A DNA stretch of 63,330 bases, from assembly GCA_021773245.1 (NCBI GenBank), contig JAJFKK010000004.1, forward strand, positions 1-63,330, given 5' to 3'. A program made the position numbers and the translations under genes. Source of the DNA: Gammaproteobacteria bacterium (GTDB lineage: Bacteria; Pseudomonadota; Gammaproteobacteria; Eutrophobiales; Eutrophobiaceae). This document shows, piece by piece, positions 54,899 through 63,330 of the stretch. Positions within the stretch are counted from its first letter, which is position 1; each line of letters starts with the position of its first letter. Under the pieces are notes generated by a model that was given only the letters and a program-made list of their open reading frames with translations, had not been told where the DNA came from and ran no database searches.

Positions 54899-56689
54899 TT
54901 AAGTCTGGTCTTGAGGTAATACTGAATAAACTTCTTCTAGCGTTGTAAGTCCATCGGCTATTTTTTGTGCACCACCTATTTTTAAGGGACGCATGCCGGT
55001 TTTTAAAGCAATTTTACGTAAAGTATCGATGTCTGTATGTGATGTAATATTTTCTCGTAGTGTATTGTTCATGGTTAATATTTCATAAATACCTGCACGA
55101 CCCATATAACCAGTATGTCTGCATTCGTCACAACCAACGGGTTTGCATATCTTAGGAGGCATTTTTAATTTATTTGGTTTGGCAAATTCTTCCCAACTTT
55201 GTTTGTCTGTTGCAACAAGTTCTTTGCAATGAACACATAAAGTTCTTAATAAGCGTTGTGCGACGATGCCTTGCAAAGTCGCTTTTAGTAAAAAGGGCTG
55301 CATACCAAGGTCAATTAAACGAGTTATGGCAGAAGGCGCATCATTGGTATGCAAACTGGATAAAACAAGGTGCCCGGTAAGTGCTGCTTGAATGGCAATG
55401 TCAGCTGTTTCCTGATCACGAATTTCCCCAATCATTATGATGTCAGGGTCTTGCCTAAGCAGTGTTCTTACACCGGATGCAAAATCAACATCAATCGCTT
55501 TTTGAACCTGCATTTGATTAAACTGAGGATCAACCATTTCAATCGGGTCTTCAATTGTGCAAATATTGATTTCGGGTCGGGCAATCTGATTGAGAGCTGA
55601 ATATAAGGTGGTTGTTTTTCCTGAACCTGTCGGACCAGTGATGAGGACAATGCCGTGTGGATTATTCAGCATTTCATTCAACTGCACTTGATCATGTTGA
55701 GTAAAGCCAAGTTGTTTGTAGCTTTTAACCAGCATTTCCGGATCAAAAATACGCATGACCAACTTTTCACCGAAAGTTGTCGGCATGGTAGACAATCGCA
55801 TTTCAACTTCTTTTCCTGATGGTGTAATTGTTTTAACTCTGCCATCTTGTGGTCGACGTCGGTCAGTGACATCCATGCGACCCAGGGATTTTAAGCGACT
55901 GGTAATGGCTCCCATCAAGGTTACTGGAAGTTCGTGAACAATATGTAAAACACTGTCGATCCTGAAACGGATACGTCCTTTTTCTCTTCGTGGTTCGAGA
56001 TGGATATCGCTGGCGCGTTGTTCAAAAGCAAACTGCAATAACCAGTCAACAATGCTGACAATATGTTGGTCGTTTGCATCGGGTTCTCCTGCTTTTCCCA
56101 TTTGAACCAGTTGTTCAAAATTTTGAATTAGTGCAATCGGCTCATCTTTCTTTTCATTGGTAGCACCGATAATCGACTTACTAATGCCATAAAACTCCAC
56201 CAGATAGCGTTCTAGATCTCTGGGGTTAATGATGACGCGTTTGATTTTTCTATCAGCAATATGCTCTAGTTCTTTTTCCCATGAGGTAATAAACGGTTCA
56301 CAGGTCGCAATAGTGAGTTCTGTTTCATTTACCTCTATAGGTAATATTTTTAATTTTGAGGCGTAGGCTTGAGAAACGACAGAGGTAATTTTTTGCACAT
56401 CAATTTTTAAAGGATCAATGCGCAAATAAGGTTGGTCTATTTTATCGGCAAACCATTTTGTTAATGTTTCTAAACTTAGTGGGTAGCTAGGTTTTGTTGA
56501 AGATTGCCAACCTTGTTCGGCTACAGATATTAGCGGGTGAATTTGAATTTTTGTTTGGTCAGCACATATATTCGCTAGTTGGACGCGCTGCTGTGCTTTA
56601 ATCAGTCCATCTTTTTCAAGCAGATCAAGTATATAGGCAAGCTCAAGCTTGGTTTCTAGGCTCTGTTTTTTTACTGTGTTATTCATCAA
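54899..56689 (-). CDS. GspE/PulE-family secretion ATPase
   Basis: Type II secretion / type IV pilus-like assembly ATPase of 596 residues. An N-terminal MshEN-like domain (about 80-170) precedes the ATPase domain with GPTGSGKTTTLYSAL (near 345), the Asp box TIEDPIE, the His box LSSLHTNDA and a Cys4 zinc site (CVHC...CDEC near 490-515). The window holds no other secretion gene, so which machine it powers is unknown. It is between xerD and dsbC. Confidence 0.93.
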   Translation of the reverse strand: MMNNTVKKQSLETKLELAYILDLLEKDGLIKAQQRVQLANICADQTKIQIHPLISVAEQGWQSSTKPSYPLSLETLTKWFADKIDQPYLRIDPLKIDVQKITSVVSQAYASKLKILPIEVNETELTIATCEPFITSWEKELEHIADRKIKRVIINPRDLERYLVEFYGISKSIIGATNEKKDEPIALIQNFEQLVQMGKAGEPDANDQHIVSIVDWLLQFAFEQRASDIHLEPRREKGRIRFRIDSVLHIVHELPVTLMGAITSRLKSLGRMDVTDRRRPQDGRVKTITPSGKEVEMRLSTMPTTFGEKLVMRIFDPEMLVKSYKQLGFTQHDQVQLNEMLNNPHGIVLITGPTGSGKTTTLYSALNQIARPEINICTIEDPIEMVDPQFNQMQVQKAIDVDFASGVRTLLRQDPDIIMIGEIRDQETADIAIQAALTGHLVLSSLHTNDAPSAITRLIDLGMQPFLLKATLQGIVAQRLLRTLCVHCKELVATDKQSWEEFAKPNKLKMPPKICKPVGCDECRHTGYMGRAGIYEILTMNNTLRENITSHTDIDTLRKIALKTGMRPLKIGGAQKIADGLTTLEEVYSVLPQDQT

Positions 56690-56887
56690 AAATTCGTTTT
56701 CTATGTATTAAATAGATTGATACTGACTTTATCATGGAAAAAACGGCACATCGAATGGTAATCATTGAAAATAGTTTTAATGTAAGGGAACAGACAGTCT
56801 GTATAATGGTCTGATTCTTATTGAATTTGGCAATACTTAAAAATAGTGAAGAATTGTCTGACGGTATTATAACTTACTGGAGTTAAC

Positions 56888-57598
56888 ATGAAGTTTAGCG
56901 CGATTTTTTTATTTGGATTATTTCTATCATCTAATGTTTTTGCTGATGATTCCTTAAAAGAAGAATTAAACACGGCAATCTCTCGATTTTTGCCGGATGT
57001 TAAGGTTGATAGCATTCAGCCCACACCTATTGAAGGACTTTATCAAGTTATGATAGGCCCAGATGTTATTTATATGACTCGTGATGGATCTTATGTCATC
57101 AAAGGTGAAATACTCGACATCAAGGAGAGAAGAAATTTAACAGAAGATGTTCGTGCTGGAACACGAGTTAATTTACTCAAAGCTATAAACGAAGATGAAT
57201 ACATCGAATTCGCAGGTGAGAATGCAAATAATTTTATTTATGTTTTTACAGATATTGATTGTGGTTATTGCAGAAAACTTCATCGTGACGTACCTGAATT
57301 AAATGCAAGAGGTATAAGCGTGCGTTATCTTGCCTATCCTCGTGCGGGTGTGGAATCTGCAGCAGGGAAGGAAATGAGTCAGGTCTGGTGTGCGGAAGAT
57401 CGTCAACATGCATTAACAGCAGCTAAGAACAGAGAGTCGTTTGAAGGAAAAACTTGTGATGACCCGGTTGCAGAACAATATGTTCTTGGTCAGAAACTTG
57501 GTGTACGAGGTACACCATCAATTTATCTAGCGAATGGAAGGAATCTCCCCGGCTATTTACCACCAGATGAAATTGAGAAACAACTTAAGCTTAAGTAA
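56888..57598 (+). CDS. dsbC: Periplasmic disulfide isomerase DsbC
   Basis: Rearranges wrong disulfides in the periplasm. 236 residues. Signal peptide ends VFA before DD. An N-terminal dimerization domain is followed by a thioredoxin-fold domain with CGYC in FTDIDCGYCRKLHRDV and the cis-proline loop GVRGTPSIYLANG. GGAG precedes the ATG. Order xerD-dsbC is typical, but here a GspE-like gene lies between. Confidence 0.95.
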   Translation: MKFSAIFLFGLFLSSNVFADDSLKEELNTAISRFLPDVKVDSIQPTPIEGLYQVMIGPDVIYMTRDGSYVIKGEILDIKERRNLTEDVRAGTRVNLLKAINEDEYIEFAGENANNFIYVFTDIDCGYCRKLHRDVPELNARGISVRYLAYPRAGVESAAGKEMSQVWCAEDRQHALTAAKNRESFEGKTCDDPVAEQYVLGQKLGVRGTPSIYLANGRNLPGYLPPDEIEKQLKLK

Positions 57599-57610
57599 CG
57601 TATTTAGCTA

Positions 57611-58348
57611 TTATCCAGACGTATTATCTAGGCCTAGTCCTTTTAGTGATTTAATAATCGCAGTTGATAAACGATCATCTTTTTCGGTGCTTGTTACTTT
57701 GATGGGTAGAAAATTCAAATCATAAGCACACCATAAAAAAGTTTCCTGCTTTTTATTTTTTTTATGAAGCGCGAGTTTGATTGTTTTAAATTCACCAAGT
57801 GGCGTTTTTAGCGTTTCGTCGGCAATACGTTCGAATACATATTGTTTTATTTTCCCACCATCAGCAATAGCATAGCTTTCAGGTATCTGTCCTGACATAA
57901 GATCAGACATAATAGTTAATTGATAAAGTAATTTATCCTGAATGCCTTTTTGGATTTGCATATGCCAAGTTGAGTCGTTAACACGATTAGTGATCTGATT
58001 CTTATTCCAGTTAAAATTGATCTCTGCGTCTCTTTCTTTTTTACCTTTAGTATGGTGATAGGTGTAATTCAGAGGCGTGAAATAAGAATCAATCAAATCC
58101 CATGTGCTCACTTCAAGTATGTGTACTTTTTTTAATAAGGCAATGAAGCCGGTGGTTTTGCTTTCAGAACTAAAGCTGTATGTGCCATTTTCAAGTTGGA
58201 AAAAGCGTCTTTCCATCAATCCAACTTGAGTATCATTACTGTATAAAGTGTAGTTGGCTTCAAAAAAACCAGGCATTTCTTCGTCCGCAAAGCATAATTG
58301 CGTACTTATTAGTGCATAAAGTAAAAATAGATGCGTTTTAACCAACAT
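57611..58348 (-). CDS. DUF3108 periplasmic protein
   Basis: A 245-residue exported protein. The signal peptide ends CFA before DE. The body matches DUF3108: FEANYTLYSNDTQVGLMER, FSSESKTTGFIALL, a central LYQLTIMSDLM and a FKTIKLALHKK end. The function is unknown; members often lie near LPS or murein genes, as here next to hldE. It is convergent with dsbC by 12 bp and divergent from hldE. Confidence 0.85.
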   Translation of the reverse strand: MLVKTHLFLLYALISTQLCFADEEMPGFFEANYTLYSNDTQVGLMERRFFQLENGTYSFSSESKTTGFIALLKKVHILEVSTWDLIDSYFTPLNYTYHHTKGKKERDAEINFNWNKNQITNRVNDSTWHMQIQKGIQDKLLYQLTIMSDLMSGQIPESYAIADGGKIKQYVFERIADETLKTPLGEFKTIKLALHKKNKKQETFLWCAYDLNFLPIKVTSTEKDDRLSTAIIKSLKGLGLDNTSG

Positions 58349-58419
58349 ATTGAATACTATGACAATTATCGTGTGTTAAAATTCCTTGAATTGACCTAAA
58401 TAATAACTAGTAAATTGTA

Positions 58420-59847
58420 ATGCAAGAAATCGTTTTTAAGCCAATTGAATCAGCAAAAGTTTTAGTCGTTGGCGATATTATACTTGATCAATATATATAT
58501 GGTGAAACGAATAGAATTTCACCTGAAGCACCGGTACCTGTGGTACGTGTCAAAGAGACTGAGGAGCGTCCTGGTGGAGCAGCAAATGTTGCTGTTAATA
58601 TTTCATCACTTGGGGTCGCTGTCCAACTATTGGGGGTCACGGGAAATGATGAATCCTCTTCAAGGTTATCAAAAATTCTTAGTGATAAAGGAGTGGAATG
58701 CCATTTCGTGCATCAAGAGGGATTCCCGACCATAACTAAACAACGGGTATTAAGTCAGCATCAGCAGTTAATTCGTCTCGATTATGAAAATGAATCAAAT
58801 AATATTGATACACAGACTCTTTTAGAAAAATATATAGATTTAATTGATTCTGTAAATGTCATTATCCTTTCAGACTATGCCAAAGGAAGTCTTGATAGAG
58901 TCCAAACGCTAATAAAATATGCAAACGAAAAAAATGTCACCGTATTAGTTGATCCTAAATCAAATAACTTTAGTTGTTATAGCGAAGCAAGTGTAATTAC
59001 GCCAAATTTAAAAGAATTTGAAGCTGTTGTAGGTGAATGTTTATCAAATGATGACTTGATAGAGAAGGGAACTGAGCTTTGTAAAAATTTACAACTAAAA
59101 GCATTATTGGTGACACGTGGTGAAAAAGGAATGACCTTGCTGCAAGAAAATCAACAACCTTTTCACCTTAAGGCTGAAACACATGAAGTTTATGATGTTA
59201 CTGGTGCGGGTGATACTGTGATTGCCGTATTAGGCGCTGCATTAGCATGTGATCTTGAATTACAACAAGCAACAACGTTGGCTAATACAGCAGCTGGTTT
59301 GGTAGTAGAAAAACTGGGGTCAGCGACTGTTACAACAGATGAACTAAATGGAGCTAACAGTAATAAGTATCAATCATCAATATCGATGAATGGCAATTCG
59401 CTATTAGAAGTAATTAATCAGGCTAAACGAAATGGCGAGCAAATCGTTATGACGAATGGATGCTTTGATATTTTGCATACAGGCCATATTAATTATTTAA
59501 TAAAAGCAAAAACACTCGGCGATCGTTTAATCATTGCTGTTAATGATGATGATTCAGTAAAACGATTAAAAGGTAATTCAAGGCCAATAAATTCTGTCGA
59601 TAGCAGAATGACTGTTTTAGCTGCGCTAGCTTGCGTCGACTGGGTTGTACCTTTTAGTGAAGATACACCAGAGCAGCTGATTACTTTATTTGAACCTGAT
59701 ATTTTGGTTAAAGGTGGTGACTATACTGAAGAACAAATTGCAGGAGCTAATAGTGTTAGAAAAACAGGTGGTGATGTTGTTATTTTACCATTTGAAGACG
59801 GTTGCTCAACGTCATTGATATTAGAAAAAATAAAAGGAAATACATAG
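58420..59847 (+). CDS. hldE: Bifunctional heptose 7-phosphate kinase / heptose 1-phosphate adenylyltransferase
   Basis: Makes ADP-D-glycero-manno-heptose for the LPS core. 475 residues. The N-terminal PfkB-type kinase (about 10-315) has RPGGAANVAVN and DVTGAGDTVIA. The C-terminal nucleotidyltransferase (about 340-475) has TNGCFDILHTGHINYL, containing the HxGH motif. Followed by hldD after 8 bp. Confidence 0.97.
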   Translation: MQEIVFKPIESAKVLVVGDIILDQYIYGETNRISPEAPVPVVRVKETEERPGGAANVAVNISSLGVAVQLLGVTGNDESSSRLSKILSDKGVECHFVHQEGFPTITKQRVLSQHQQLIRLDYENESNNIDTQTLLEKYIDLIDSVNVIILSDYAKGSLDRVQTLIKYANEKNVTVLVDPKSNNFSCYSEASVITPNLKEFEAVVGECLSNDDLIEKGTELCKNLQLKALLVTRGEKGMTLLQENQQPFHLKAETHEVYDVTGAGDTVIAVLGAALACDLELQQATTLANTAAGLVVEKLGSATVTTDELNGANSNKYQSSISMNGNSLLEVINQAKRNGEQIVMTNGCFDILHTGHINYLIKAKTLGDRLIIAVNDDDSVKRLKGNSRPINSVDSRMTVLAALACVDWVVPFSEDTPEQLITLFEPDILVKGGDYTEEQIAGANSVRKTGGDVVILPFEDGCSTSLILEKIKGNT

Positions 59848-59855
59848 AGGTTAAT

Positions 59856-60803
59856 ATGATTGTTGTTACTGGAGGTGCCGGTTTTATAGGAAGTCAGATC
59901 GTAGCCGGTTTAAATAGACTTGGCAGAGAAGATATTATTGTTGTTGATGATCTAACTGATGGTAAAAAATATAAAAATCTAGTTGTAAATAAAATTGCTG
60001 ATTATATAGATAAAGTAGAGTTCAGGAGATTAATTTCTGAACGTAATAATCTTTGCGATCAGATTGAATTTATCTTTCATCAAGGTGCTTGCTCTACAAC
60101 GACAGAGTGGGATGGGCAATACATGATGGATAATAATTACACCTATTCAAAAGAATTACTTCACTTTTGCATTGAACGTAGCATTCCCTTTGTTTATGCC
60201 TCAAGTGCAGCAGTCTATGGTCTCAACAGCAAATTTTCAGAAGAGCCTGCTAATGAACAACCTGTTAATGTTTACGGTTATTCAAAATTATTGTTTGATA
60301 ATTATGTGAGAAGATTAAGTGCCGACATAAATTCTCAAGTTGTTGGCTTACGTTACTTTAATGTGTATGGCCCAAGAGAGTCACATAAAGCAGGAATGGC
60401 AAGTGTTATATTTCATTTTAATAATCAGATAAAAGAGACAGGTGAATTAAATTTGTTTGAAGGTAGCGATGGTTATGCCGACGGAGAACAATTACGAGAC
60501 TTTGTGTTCATTGATGATGTAGTGAATATTAATTTGTGGATGATGGAACATCCAATAGCATCAGGTGTCTTCAATGTTGGTACAGGTAAAGCAAATAGTT
60601 TTAATGATGTCGCAAATAATGTTGTCGAATGGCATGGAAAAGGAAGAGTTAAGTATATTGAGTTTCCTGATAAATTGAGGGGCAGTTATCAAAGTTTCAC
60701 AGAAGCAAATCTTACTGATTTACGTTCTGTTGGATGTGACTATGAATTTACTTCTCTGAACTATGGCGTTAACGCTTATTTGAATGCGCTTAATTCAGAA
60801 TAA
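59856..60803 (+). CDS. hldD: ADP-L-glycero-D-manno-heptose 6-epimerase
   Basis: NADP-dependent extended SDR giving ADP-L-glycero-D-manno-heptose. 315 residues from the ATG at 59856, preceded by AGAGG; a longer in-frame start would lie inside hldE. TGGAGFIGS at residues 5-13, SSAAVYG and the YGYSK catalytic motif are present. Then waaA. Confidence 0.97.
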   Translation: MIVVTGGAGFIGSQIVAGLNRLGREDIIVVDDLTDGKKYKNLVVNKIADYIDKVEFRRLISERNNLCDQIEFIFHQGACSTTTEWDGQYMMDNNYTYSKELLHFCIERSIPFVYASSAAVYGLNSKFSEEPANEQPVNVYGYSKLLFDNYVRRLSADINSQVVGLRYFNVYGPRESHKAGMASVIFHFNNQIKETGELNLFEGSDGYADGEQLRDFVFIDDVVNINLWMMEHPIASGVFNVGTGKANSFNDVANNVVEWHGKGRVKYIEFPDKLRGSYQSFTEANLTDLRSVGCDYEFTSLNYGVNAYLNALNSE

Positions 60804-60829
60804 TTTTTAACTTAAAGTTTGAAAAACAA

Positions 60830-62110
60830 TTGCGATTTATTTATACGCTTGTAATTTACCTGCTTATCCCTTTTGTTCTGTTAAGACTTTTTTTTCTAGG
60901 GCTAAAAATCCCTGCGTACAGAACACGCTGGCAAGAAAGATTCGGTTTTTTTTCCTGGGAAAATAAAGATAAGCCGGTTCTTTGGGTGCATGCTGTCTCA
61001 GTAGGTGAAGTTAATGCTGCAACTCCAATAATTAATTTTTTTCTTGAACAATATTCTCAATATCAAATTCTTGTTACAACGGTAACTCCTACAGGGGCAT
61101 ACACGATTGAACAAAACTATGGCAATGATGTTGCTCATTTATATTTGCCCTACGATTTGCCTTTTTCAATAAAGAAATTTATTAATACGATAAATCCATC
61201 GATATTAATAACAATGGAAACAGAAATTTGGCCGAATCTTTATAATGTTTGTGAGTTTTCTAATATTCCAATCTTAATCGTTAATGCGCGATTGAGCGAA
61301 AAGTCATCTAAAGGTTATCGTTTGGTGTCGGGATTAATGAAGCAAACATTAATGAAAGTAAATATGATCGCGGCGCAAACTAAAAAGGATGCAGAAAGAT
61401 TTATTTCATTTGGTGCTGATAAAGATAAAGTTTTTGTGACTGGTAATTTAAAATTTGATATCACTGTGCCGCATAGTATCACCGAGGAAGCTGAGTCATT
61501 AAAACGTTATTTTTCTGTAAACAGGCCTATTTGGATTGCTGCGAGTACTCAGGAAGGTGAAGAAGAGATAATTATAAAAGCACATAAAAAAATATTAATA
61601 GAATATCCCGATGCAATATTAATTCTTGCTCCTCGTCACCCTGAAAGAGTTAATAAGGTAGCTATATTATGTGAATCAGCTGATATCAAATATGTTAAAC
61701 GAACAGAACAGCGTAGTTTTTCTAAAGGATCAAGTGCATATATCCTAGATACTTTAGGAGAATTACAGCTACACTATGCTGCATCGCAGATTGCATTTGT
61801 CGGTGGAAGCCTTGTCAAGACAGGCGGACAGAATATGATGGAGCCAGCAAGTTTAGGTTTGCCCGTTATTTCTGGCATACATACATATAATTTTAGAGAA
61901 ATAACAGAGTTGCTCTTCGAACAAGGAGCGCTAATTTCTGTTTCTAATGAGCAAGAGTTGGCTAATGAAGTTTGCAAGTTATTGAGTGATGCTAACCTAA
62001 GGCATAACATTGGTGAAAAAGCCCAACAGGTGATTGAAAAAAACAAAGGCAATATCGATAGATTAATAGAAATAGTAGAGCCGTATTTATCGGCTAATGA
62101 AACTTATTAA
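60830..62110 (+). CDS. waaA: 3-deoxy-D-manno-octulosonate transferase (Kdo transferase)
   Basis: Transfers Kdo to lipid A at the inner membrane (GT30 family). 426 residues. An N-terminal membrane helix is followed by VLWVHAVSVGEVNAA and a C-terminal LAPRHPERV, GGQNMMEPASLGLPVI. It starts with TTG at 60830; there is no in-frame ATG before the conserved core. No clear ribosome-binding site. It ends the LPS run; an AT-rich hairpin at 62114-62137 may terminate it. Confidence 0.95.
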   Translation: MRFIYTLVIYLLIPFVLLRLFFLGLKIPAYRTRWQERFGFFSWENKDKPVLWVHAVSVGEVNAATPIINFFLEQYSQYQILVTTVTPTGAYTIEQNYGNDVAHLYLPYDLPFSIKKFINTINPSILITMETEIWPNLYNVCEFSNIPILIVNARLSEKSSKGYRLVSGLMKQTLMKVNMIAAQTKKDAERFISFGADKDKVFVTGNLKFDITVPHSITEEAESLKRYFSVNRPIWIAASTQEGEEEIIIKAHKKILIEYPDAILILAPRHPERVNKVAILCESADIKYVKRTEQRSFSKGSSAYILDTLGELQLHYAASQIAFVGGSLVKTGGQNMMEPASLGLPVISGIHTYNFREITELLFEQGALISVSNEQELANEVCKLLSDANLRHNIGEKAQQVIEKNKGNIDRLIEIVEPYLSANETY

Positions 62111-62113
62111 TAT

Positions 62114-62137
62114 GAAGTTATCTAAACGTATAACTTC
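62114..62137 (+). terminator. Weak hairpin after waaA
   Basis: GAAGTTAT (62114-62121) and ATAACTTC (62130-62137), 8-nt loop. No T-run follows; it may be a Rho-linked or processing stem. Confidence 0.35.
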
Positions 62138-62189
62138 AGACTAAACCGACATCGATTTTTGCGATTTATACAAAATTTTAGGAGATTTA

Positions 62190-62597
62190 ATGATGAAAAA
62201 GCTATTTATTGGTATTACTGTATTTTTGTTAAGCACCAGTTCTGTATTAGCAAATGAATATTCAACAGATGAAACTGTCCATTTTGCACTGAGTTGTATG
62301 GACAAATTAGGCGGACAAACTGATGAAAATTTTTACACATGCACGTGCCGATATGATGCCATTAGAGCGGCGATGACATTTAGTGATTATGAAGAAGGTA
62401 TTACCTTTGAACGAAACAAACCTATGCCTGGTGAAAAAGGCGGATCCTTCAGAGATAATCAAAGAGGCAAACGTTTTTATGAAGAGTTAATTAAAGTTAG
62501 AGAAGCCGCTGATGCAAGTTGTATTGTGGTTAAGCATGTTAAATTAATAAAACCAACCGTCGTTGATGATCAAAGAAGTAAGAATACAGAAGAGTAA
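62190..62597 (+). CDS. Exported cysteine-containing protein, function unknown
   Basis: A 135-residue protein with a signal peptide (KKLFIGITVFLLSTSSVLA before NE). The mature part has four cysteines (LSCMDK, TCTCRYD, SCIVV) and a helical middle (MTFSDYEEGITFERN). Similar small exported proteins occur near quinoprotein dehydrogenases, which suggests but does not show a link to the convergent SoxYZ-like gene. A TAGGAGA ribosome-binding site precedes the ATG. Confidence 0.65.
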   Translation: MMKKLFIGITVFLLSTSSVLANEYSTDETVHFALSCMDKLGGQTDENFYTCTCRYDAIRAAMTFSDYEEGITFERNKPMPGEKGGSFRDNQRGKRFYEELIKVREAADASCIVVKHVKLIKPTVVDDQRSKNTEE

Positions 62598-62616
62598 GCA
62601 TTAAATGCTATTGGAT

Positions 62617-62648
62617 TACAGTGAGGTTTTTACCTCACTGTAGTTTTT
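62617..62648 (+). terminator. Terminator between convergent genes
   Basis: Perfect 11-bp stem TACAGTGAGGT (62617-62627) and ACCTCACTGTA (62632-62642), loop TTTT, followed by GTTTTT. It ends the small exported-protein gene. Confidence 0.92.
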
Positions 62649-62651
62649 AAA

Positions 62652-63330
62652 TTAAGACGCCTTCACTTCATGAGTCGAACTAAAGGCATTCTTCTTGGTA
62701 TCAGTGCCTTTCACCGTTATTACCCCTTCTTCCATAGGGACAAAGTAAAAACGTAAGGCCGGATCCATACTTACTGAAAAAGTTAACAAGGCTTTAACAA
62801 CGGGCTTACCATTGTAGTCAACTTCGAAGGTATCCATAAAAAATGCCGGTGGAATTACTCTTGAGCCAATCCTTAACGGTGCCATACCGGTGATATTCGG
62901 ATGACGTACTTTGACTTGCATTAGATTGGGTTCACCGAAAGCCACATCACCCACCACTTTCATTTTCATTTTACCCAACAGTTTTCTGGAGTCTTCCATA
63001 CTGGCCGGGGGTGGCGCAGAGCAAGCACCTTTAGCGCGGACAAAGCTCTTGGTCATATACAGTTCACCGGTATTCAATTCAGCAACCGTGCGTACAAAGC
63101 TAAAGGTATCGACACGAATACGCATCGCCAAGTCGGCTTTACCGCTATCCGGGGTGAATTCAAACATGCCGACAAGCGGCATCGGGTTCATATCCACAAA
63201 GATATGCATTTTCTTAATATAGCGTTCTTTGGTTTGCGGGATTTTAGTATGAACCGAGATGGGCACAATCGACGCATCTTCGGCCGTATAAGGGGCTTTT
63301 ATTTCAAGAATATTCTGCTCAGTACCTTCG
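62652..63330 (-). CDS. Quinoprotein dehydrogenase-associated SoxYZ-like carrier (5' end cut)
   Basis: A fused SoxY-like and SoxZ-like protein; at least 225 residues are visible and the frame stays open to the window edge, so the start and any signal peptide are missing. APYTAEDASIVPISV and a DMNPMPLVG stretch match the SoxY half. RIRVDTFSFVRTVAE and the C-terminal HPNITGM and DPALRFYFVP match the SoxZ half. Such carriers occur beside PQQ dehydrogenases of methylotrophs. The C-terminal SoxY GGCG-type swinging arm is not evident. Base composition is slightly richer in GC than neighbours. Confidence 0.85.
   Translation of the reverse strand, partial: EGTEQNILEIKAPYTAEDASIVPISVHTKIPQTKERYIKKMHIFVDMNPMPLVGMFEFTPDSGKADLAMRIRVDTFSFVRTVAELNTGELYMTKSFVRAKGACSAPPPASMEDSRKLLGKMKMKVVGDVAFGEPNLMQVKVRHPNITGMAPLRIGSRVIPPAFFMDTFEVDYNGKPVVKALLTFSVSMDPALRFYFVPMEEGVITVKGTDTKKNAFSSTHEVKAS

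Overview
The window is one uninterrupted piece of an AT-rich gammaproteobacterial chromosome. The evidence is gene order: gloB-mltD opposite methyltransferase-rnhA-dnaQ, surE-pcm-nlpD-rpoS, metY-rimP-nusA-infB-rbfA-truB-rpsO-pnp, rpsP-rimM-trmD-rplS, and an hldE-hldD-waaA run for a Gram-negative lipopolysaccharide core. The order or genus cannot be fixed from sequence alone. A PQQ alcohol dehydrogenase and a quinoprotein-associated SoxYZ-like carrier hint at a respiratory, possibly alcohol- or methanol-using, lifestyle. Nearly all reading frames are intact. No phage, insertion sequence with a transposase, CRISPR array or rRNA operon is visible.

Layout: (1) 1-3894, a minus-strand cluster of glycosyltransferase, nucleoside phosphorylase-like, spore-photoproduct-lyase-like radical SAM protein and PutP symporter. 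(2) 3975-12022, an SDR/carboxymuconolactone-decarboxylase pair, a large GGDEF-EAL protein, apt, DoxX, a Tag-like glycosylase, greB and aas. (3) 12105-18772, mltD/gloB, methyltransferase, rnhA, dnaQ, a TSUP transporter, grxD and a PuuD-like membrane protein. (4) 18773-24702, an unusual structured intergenic region, then argD, argF and the surE-rpoS block. (5) 24699-34540, adk, a lysine-octad histone H1-like protein with a tiny downstream ORF, mrcB with a probable LpoP-type activator, an orphan fliK/flhB-like pair, a pentapeptide-repeat protein and the AmmeMemoRadiSam genes. (6) 34616-43334, the initiator tRNA and the translation/RNA-decay superoperon. (7) 43572-51564, an ECF sigma factor with a membrane partner, ppk2, a peroxiredoxin-glutaredoxin hybrid, the PQQ dehydrogenase, a BASS transporter and fau. 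(8) 51804-63330, rpsP-rplS, xerD, a GspE-type ATPase, dsbC, heptose/Kdo genes, and the edge-truncated SoxYZ-like carrier.

The most interesting parts are intergenic. Between the PuuD-like gene and argD, about 270 bp hold ten AGGA motifs and one ATGGA. Many sit in the loops of consecutive small hairpins, in the pattern of CsrA/RsmA-binding sponge RNAs (CsrB, RsmZ). The region is built from repeated modules. Upstream of rnhA, a 181-bp element with 20/21-matching terminal inverted repeats (a MITE-like element) supplies the only usable start codon and about the first 17 codons of rnhA. A 26-nt piece of that element recurs exactly between the H1-like gene and mrcB. Among proteins, an SDR whose Asn, Ser and Tyr catalytic residues are all replaced, coupled to a PcaC-like gene, and a PQQ dehydrogenase with Glu at the expected catalytic Asp are the best candidates for new biochemistry.
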